Source of the DNA: an uncultured Anaeroplasmataceae bacterium
Lineage (GTDB): Bacteria; Bacillota_I; Bacilli_A; Acholeplasmatales; Anaeroplasmataceae
Length of the DNA: 64,000 bases
Direction of reading: 5' to 3'
NCBI GenBank assembly: GCA_949840955.1
Contig: CATKXV010000010.1
Coordinates: 16,035 to 80,034 of the forward strand
The notes under the pieces are model-generated. The model saw only the letters and a program-made list of their open reading frames with translations, ran no database searches and was not told the origin of the DNA. The position numbers and the translations under genes are program-made. Shown here piece after piece: positions 59,630 through 64,000 of the stretch (position 1 is the stretch's first letter; every line of letters starts with the position of its first letter).

Positions 59630-61330
59630 TTATATATTTTTAACAGCTTGGAGAAGAATACGGATAGCCTCCTCTTTCGGTAGCTCCTGTTTTTCCATGG
59701 TTCTTCTATTTTTGAATTCAACAAAACCTTCCTTACTCCTTTTACCACAGATAATCATATAAGGAATACCAATTAGCTCCCAATCCTTAAATTTGAAACC
59801 TGGCTTTGCATTACGGTCATCTAATACAACTTCAACCTGTCCAAGTAAGGATTGATAGATTTCATCACTCAAGGATTGCTGTTCTATATCATTATAATTA
59901 ATTGGAACAATTACAGCGTGATATGGCGCAACAGCCATTGGCCAAACAATTCCTGCTTCATCATGATACTGTTCAACAATAGACTGTAAGGTTCTTGAAA
60001 CACCAATTCCATAACAGCCCATAGCCATAGGTACATTTTTTCCTAGCTCATTCACATAACAGCAGTTCATTGGCTCGCTATACTTTGTTTGAAGCTTAAA
60101 AATTTGTCCAACCTCAATTCCACGCTCCTGGCCCATAGGCTTACCACAAATAGGGCAAAGATCTCCAGCAACATTTTTTCTTAAATCACATACGACTCCT
60201 GTAAAATCTCGTCCATAATTTACATTCTTATAGTGATAGTCCTTTTCATTTGCGCCAATAACGAAGTTAGATAGCTCTATAACCTCTTCATCCACATATA
60301 CCTCGCAAGGTAAATCTATAGGTCCGACAAAGCCATGAATGCTATGTAAACTTTCTATTTCCGTATCATTTGCAAGTTCTAAAAAGTTTTCATTTGAATT
60401 TAAAGCATTCACAAGCTTTATTTCATTAACTTCTCGGTCCCCTCTAACAACAACTGCCACTAGCTTTTCATTTACATAATCATGATAAATTAATGTCTTT
60501 GCTGTCTTTTTTGCATCCACATTCAAATAGCTAGATATTTCTTCAATCGTTCTTTGATTTGGCGTATGAACCTTTTCTATAGGTAGGGCCTTTTCCTTTT
60601 CAACAGAAATAGGCTTAGCTGTAGCTTTTTCTACATCTGCTGCATAGCCACAGGCATCACAATATACAATTTCAGATTCTCCAACATCAGATAAGGCCAT
60701 AAATTGATGTGATCCATTTCCACCAATATTTCCTGTATCAGCTAAAACAACCTGATAATGGAGTCCCAATCGGGTGAATATTTTAGAATAGGTATCATAC
60801 ATTATTTGATAAGACTGATTTAATCCTTCCTCATCCTTGTCAAAGGAATATGCATCCTTCATTAAAAACTCTCTTCCTCTCATCAAGCCAAAACGAGGAC
60901 GTCTTTCATCACGATACTTTGTTTGAATTTGATATACATTTAAAGGGAGATTTTTACTAGATTTTACCAAATCTCGGATTAATGCTGTAAATACCTCTTC
61001 ATGCGTTGGACCTAAGCAAAATTCACGCTCATGTCGGTCAGACAATCTCATCAATTCTGGTCCATATTTACTCCAACGACCAGATTCTACCCAAAGCTCC
61101 TTTGGCTGTAAAGCAGAGCATAATATTTCGATTGCTCCTGAGGCATCCATTTCCTCTCGTATAATATTCTCTATTTTATGTAAAACACGTAATCCTAAAG
61201 GCAAAAACTGATAAACTCCTGCAACCTGAGCTTTTACCATTCCTGAACGAAGCAATAAAATATGGGAGTCAATTTTAGCTTCCTGAGGGGCTTCCTTTAA
61301 GGTTGAAATTAACATTTTACTTGCTTTCAT
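59630..61330 (-). CDS. proS: Prolyl-tRNA synthetase, bacterial type
   Basis: A 566-residue class II synthetase. Motif 1 sits near AGVYQFLPLGLRVLHKI, motif 2 in RDERRPRFGLMRGREFLMKDAYSF, and motif 3 in GCYGIGVSRTLQSIVEQ. An INS editing domain (about 225-400, with the conserved Lys in KTLIYHDYV and GPI/GAN loops) removes alanine from tRNA-Pro, and an anticodon-binding domain follows. No T-box leader is visible; an extended -10 promoter lies at 61367-61375. Confidence 0.97.
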   Translation of the reverse strand: MKASKMLISTLKEAPQEAKIDSHILLLRSGMVKAQVAGVYQFLPLGLRVLHKIENIIREEMDASGAIEILCSALQPKELWVESGRWSKYGPELMRLSDRHEREFCLGPTHEEVFTALIRDLVKSSKNLPLNVYQIQTKYRDERRPRFGLMRGREFLMKDAYSFDKDEEGLNQSYQIMYDTYSKIFTRLGLHYQVVLADTGNIGGNGSHQFMALSDVGESEIVYCDACGYAADVEKATAKPISVEKEKALPIEKVHTPNQRTIEEISSYLNVDAKKTAKTLIYHDYVNEKLVAVVVRGDREVNEIKLVNALNSNENFLELANDTEIESLHSIHGFVGPIDLPCEVYVDEEVIELSNFVIGANEKDYHYKNVNYGRDFTGVVCDLRKNVAGDLCPICGKPMGQERGIEVGQIFKLQTKYSEPMNCCYVNELGKNVPMAMGCYGIGVSRTLQSIVEQYHDEAGIVWPMAVAPYHAVIVPINYNDIEQQSLSDEIYQSLLGQVEVVLDDRNAKPGFKFKDWELIGIPYMIICGKRSKEGFVEFKNRRTMEKQELPKEEAIRILLQAVKNI

Positions 61331-61366
61331 AAATTTTTACACTTCCTTTTTTATAAAACACAACAA

Positions 61367-61375
61367 ATTATACCA
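61367..61375 (-). promoter_or_regulatory. Extended -10 promoter of proS
   Basis: Minus-strand TG-G-TATAAT ending at 61367, about 37 bp before ATG 61330. No strong -35 is visible. Confidence 0.5.
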
Positions 61376-61496
61376 TACTATATGTATAAAATCTATTCAT
61401 ATAAAAGCATTTTCTTAAAACTTTTTCACACTTTTTCTTTTCATTTTATAAAATATATAGTAAAATAATATAAAGATTTCGCGATGGAGGAAATTT

Positions 61497-63197
61497 ATGG
61501 ATAAAATTATTGCCAAAAATGAATTGGGTATTTTTGCCCTAGGAGGACTTGGTGAGGTCGGGAAAAATATGTACTGTATAGAATATTTGAACCAAATTTT
61601 TATCATTGATTCTGGTATATTATTTCCTGATGAGCACCTATTAGGAGTAGATTATGTTATTCCTGATTATACATATTTAGAACAAAATCAGCAGAGGATT
61701 GTCGGTCTTTTCATTACGCATGGACATGAGGACCATATTGGAGGAATCCCTTTTCTTCTAAAAAAGGTGAGTATTCCTAAAATATTTGCTGCTGGGGTTG
61801 CAGTCGATTTAATTGAAAATAAATTAAGTGAATATCCAGATTTATTTTCTAAAATACAAATTGTGGAATTTAAAGCACATTTCACATATAAATTTAGAGG
61901 TGTTGAAGTATCCTTTATTCGATTAAATCATTCTATCCCAGATGCATATGCAATTGTATTTACCACGAGCTTGGGTATCATTATGCATACTGGAGATTTC
62001 AAGATTGATTTTACCCCTGTAGGCCCTGCTGCTGAATATGAAAAGCTAGCTTCTTTAGGACAAAAGGGTGTTTTATGCTTACTTGCTGATTCAACAAATT
62101 CGTTACGAGAGGGCTTCACAGAATCCGAAAAAAAGATTGGAGCCTCCATAAAGGATTTATTCTCTAAGGTGGATAGTCGTATCATTGTTGCAACATTTGC
62201 CTCAAACATTTTTAGAATTGAACAAATTATAGAGGCTTGTGTTGAGGCAAAGCGTCATATTGCTATCTTTGGTCGTTCTATGGAAAAGGCAATTGAAATC
62301 GGACAGCAAATTGGCTATATAAAGCCACCAAAGGGAACAATCATTGAAACCTCAGAAATACATAAATATAAGCCTCATGAGCTATGCTTTTTATGTACAG
62401 GCTCCCAAGGAGAGCCTTTAGCTGCTTTATCTAGAGTAGCAAATGGATCTCATAAAACCATCAAGCTTATTCCTGGGGACACGATTATCTTCTCCTCTAG
62501 TCCAATTCCTGGAAATCAAGAGGGGGTAAACCGTACCATTAATCTTTTATTCAAAAATGGAGCAAATGTAATTACCCACTCTCCTATTACAGATACTCAT
62601 ACCTCAGGGCATGCCTCTATGGGAGAACAAAAGTTAATGCTTTCCTTGATACGTCCAAAATATTTCTTGCCAATTCACGGAGAATATCGTATGCAAAAGG
62701 TACATGGAAATACAGCTATTGAATGTGGAGTTAAGCCAGAGAATGTATTTGTATTAGAAAATGGAGATGTTTTAACGATAAATGAAGCTGGAGCAAGAAT
62801 TGCTGGAAAGGTTCCGTCTGGAGAGGTTTATATCGATGGAGCAGGTATTGGGGATATATCCTCAAATATTATCAAAGAAAGAAAATACCTTTCTGAGGAT
62901 GGAATGTTTGCTTTAGTTATAACAATTGATGTACAAAAAAAGGATATTCCTTTGGATTCACAGGTTGTTTCTCGTGGTTTTATTTATATGAAGGATAGTG
63001 AGGAATTAACAAAATCCATCGTCAATGAAGCACAAAAATTTTTACTTGCAGAAATGAAAAAAATGAGAGTATTAAATTTAAATACTCTAAAATATAGCTT
63101 GACTGAATTCTTAAATCATTTAATCTATACAAAAACAGATCGTAAGCCTATCGTCATACCTATCTTTATGACGATAAATGGAGATAATAAAAATTAA
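61497..63197 (+). CDS. rnj: Ribonuclease J
   Basis: A 566-residue beta-CASP metallo-beta-lactamase RNase. HGHEDH (75-80) is the metal-binding motif 2, HTGDFKID motif 3, DSTNS follows, and the beta-CASP insert spans about 210-370 with TGSQGEPLAALSR. C-terminal HASMGEQKLMLSLIRPKYFLPIHGEYRM is typical. The enzyme is a 5'-3' exonuclease and endonuclease for mRNA decay and rRNA maturation in Firmicutes lacking RNase E. GGAGG precedes the ATG. Confidence 0.97.
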   Translation: MDKIIAKNELGIFALGGLGEVGKNMYCIEYLNQIFIIDSGILFPDEHLLGVDYVIPDYTYLEQNQQRIVGLFITHGHEDHIGGIPFLLKKVSIPKIFAAGVAVDLIENKLSEYPDLFSKIQIVEFKAHFTYKFRGVEVSFIRLNHSIPDAYAIVFTTSLGIIMHTGDFKIDFTPVGPAAEYEKLASLGQKGVLCLLADSTNSLREGFTESEKKIGASIKDLFSKVDSRIIVATFASNIFRIEQIIEACVEAKRHIAIFGRSMEKAIEIGQQIGYIKPPKGTIIETSEIHKYKPHELCFLCTGSQGEPLAALSRVANGSHKTIKLIPGDTIIFSSSPIPGNQEGVNRTINLLFKNGANVITHSPITDTHTSGHASMGEQKLMLSLIRPKYFLPIHGEYRMQKVHGNTAIECGVKPENVFVLENGDVLTINEAGARIAGKVPSGEVYIDGAGIGDISSNIIKERKYLSEDGMFALVITIDVQKKDIPLDSQVVSRGFIYMKDSEELTKSIVNEAQKFLLAEMKKMRVLNLNTLKYSLTEFLNHLIYTKTDRKPIVIPIFMTINGDNKN

Positions 63198-63200
63198 CTA

Positions 63201-63237
63201 TCAAAAGGAACTCTATCTATTAGGGTTCTTTTTCTTC
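63201..63237 (+). terminator. Terminator after RNase J
   Basis: AAAGGAAC (63204-63211) pairs with GTTCTTTT (63225-63232, one G-U), followed by T-rich sequence. It overlaps the stop of the convergent gene below. Confidence 0.65.
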
Positions 63238-63801
63238 TGTTCTATATTTTTCAATATCTTTTTTTAGGTTTTCCATTTGCTGAATTACAGGAATGGGAAA
63301 AACGAAATCACTCAAGGATAAAAAATGAGTACATCCCAAAAGTAAGGCCTTACTCTTTATTTTTTTAAGATCATTTGTGTAAAAGGAAATGTCTTGATTT
63401 TTTTCAATAGCTTCAATAAACCTTGTGCCATCATATACTAAAGCATTATACTTTTCCTTAGCATAAGCTATGGTTGCTTTGGAGCCTATCAAGGTATATT
63501 CTTCTGTTAGATAAGGAATAAAATATTCAAAAACTCCCAAAATGGGTATATTAAAGCAACTCCTTAAAAAGCTTAAAGCTACAATGGATAAAGTATTACA
63601 TGCTAATATAATCAGTTCATTTCCCATTTCTACCAAAATATTTGCAAGATAAAAGGAACGCTTTAAAAGAAATTCCTTGGACTTATTCCCATAAGGAAAA
63701 AAGCCTTGGTCTAGGATTATACAAAGCTGATCCTCTTCTTTTTTTATTTTTTTAGCAACAGCAAGACCACCTTTTCCACTATCAATTATACCAATTCTCA
63801 T
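63220..63801 (-). CDS. Short glutamate racemase-like protein
   Basis: A 193-residue Asp/Glu racemase-type protein. DSGKGG (7-12), DQGFFPYGNKS (31-41), ACNTLS with Cys68, and LLGCTHF with Cys157 retain both catalytic cysteines of MurI. It is about 70 residues shorter than the usual 260-270, missing part of the second domain and the C-terminal helices. It could be a compact MurI that supplies D-glutamate, or a related racemase of different specificity. Confidence 0.82.
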   Translation of the reverse strand: MRIGIIDSGKGGLAVAKKIKKEEDQLCIILDQGFFPYGNKSKEFLLKRSFYLANILVEMGNELIILACNTLSIVALSFLRSCFNIPILGVFEYFIPYLTEEYTLIGSKATIAYAKEKYNALVYDGTRFIEAIEKNQDISFYTNDLKKIKSKALLLGCTHFLSLSDFVFPIPVIQQMENLKKDIEKYRTEEKEP

Positions 63802-64000
63802 CGTATCACCATAGTTTAAATATATGCGATTGAAAAAGATATTTTCATCAATTTAAAACAAAAAGGAGCTATTTTAGTAATCTAATTAAACGAGTATGTG
63901 CATATCAGCTATAAAATATAGAGTATGTTAACAAAGGGGGGTGAGGGGAAATGTGTTCCCCTCTTATTTTTTTGTTTTTAAAAAGAAAAAGGGTGTGGGA
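63802..64000. other. Intergenic end of window: hairpin with T-tract or start of a reading frame
   Basis: No complete gene is seen. At 63943-63963 a perfect 8-bp stem GAGGGGAA/TTCCCCTC is followed by TTATTTTTTTG, which reads as a plus-strand terminator. The same sequence offers AAAGGGGGGTG and an ATG at 63951 whose frame stays open to the edge (16 codons, hydrophobic then basic). The G-rich segment resembles the hairpin at 7586-7614 on the other strand. The choice between these readings needs the flanking sequence. Confidence 0.4.

Noticed and set aside
61331..61496. A T-box leader for proS
   Set aside because: The spacer before proS is too short and lacks the T-box core and specifier structure; only an extended -10 promoter is seen.
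1..64000. CRISPR arrays, insertion sequences or a replication origin
   Set aside because: No regularly spaced repeats, transposase frames, DnaA-box clusters or dnaA/dnaN neighbourhood are present.
1..64000. Alternative genetic code (TGA = Trp) as in Mollicutes
   Set aside because: Several conserved genes end in TGA (for example rqcH and the methyltransferase after it), and conserved Trp positions use TGG.

Overview
The window is AT-rich DNA from a low-GC Gram-positive spore former, most likely a deep-branching or gut-type member of the Bacilli (Erysipelotrichia/Turicibacter-like), but the species cannot be named from sequence alone. The evidence is: the spoIIGA-sigE-sigG sporulation cassette in its classical order, a CotE spore-coat protein, GGAGG/GGTGAT ribosome binding sites, sigma-A promoters close to TTGACA-17-TATAAT, the rplK-rplA-rplJ-rplL cluster with an L10 leader, RNase J and RqcH. 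TGA is used as a stop and TGG as Trp, so the standard bacterial code applies.

Layout. 1-7.3 kb: partial Ku (end joining), then a minus-strand operon of an FtsX-type ABC exporter, an ArsR regulator, a DUF5662 protein, a PHP phosphoesterase and EngB, followed by two hypotheticals. 7.36-8.51 kb: a small decayed accessory island next to tRNA-Arg(CCG). It holds a type I toxin-antitoxin-like locus with a frameshifted toxin reading frame, a membrane micropeptide, a degenerate HTH protein, an integrase C-terminal remnant and short arm-site-like repeats. 8.5-15.5 kb: a secreted lipoprotein with two tandem repeats, then a CUT1 sugar ABC transporter (two permeases and a binding lipoprotein) led by a CotH-kinase-like lipoprotein with a possible glycan-binding tail. 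15.5-28.5 kb: housekeeping genes (uvrC, rpoZ, gmk, rqcH, aspartyl aminopeptidase, acyl-ACP thioesterase, hslO, a short RecQ, galE). 28.5-31.5 kb: ribosomal protein operon with leader elements.

31.5-44.4 kb: HAD phosphatase, MATE pump with an AraC/GyrI-like regulator, a GNAT gene with a probable single-base frameshift at its start, a THF-riboswitch-controlled gene fusing a Wzz-like segment to a FolT-type ECF component, cotE, a pair of fused ATPase-permease (FtsX) ABC exporters, and ychF. 44.4-47.4 kb: pyrophosphatase and the sporulation sigma cassette. 47.4-55.1 kb: phosphoglucomutase and a seven-gene operon for 5-keto-4-deoxyuronate/KDG catabolism (kduD, kduI, a TIM-barrel isomerase, two PfkB KDG kinases, a YhcH anomerase-like protein, KDPG aldolase), preceded by a consensus promoter and a near-consensus CcpA cre site. 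55.2-64 kb: secA, hpf, a cold shock protein, two small proteins, proS, RNase J and a short glutamate racemase-like gene.

Together, the kdu operon would feed KDG-phosphate into pyruvate and glyceraldehyde-3-phosphate, while the CUT1 transporter and its CotH-like partner suggest extracellular glycan capture. The less ordinary material lies in the tRNA-Arg island, the FolT fusion, the CotH/ABC operon, and a palindrome overlapping the predicted transcription start of the thioesterase.
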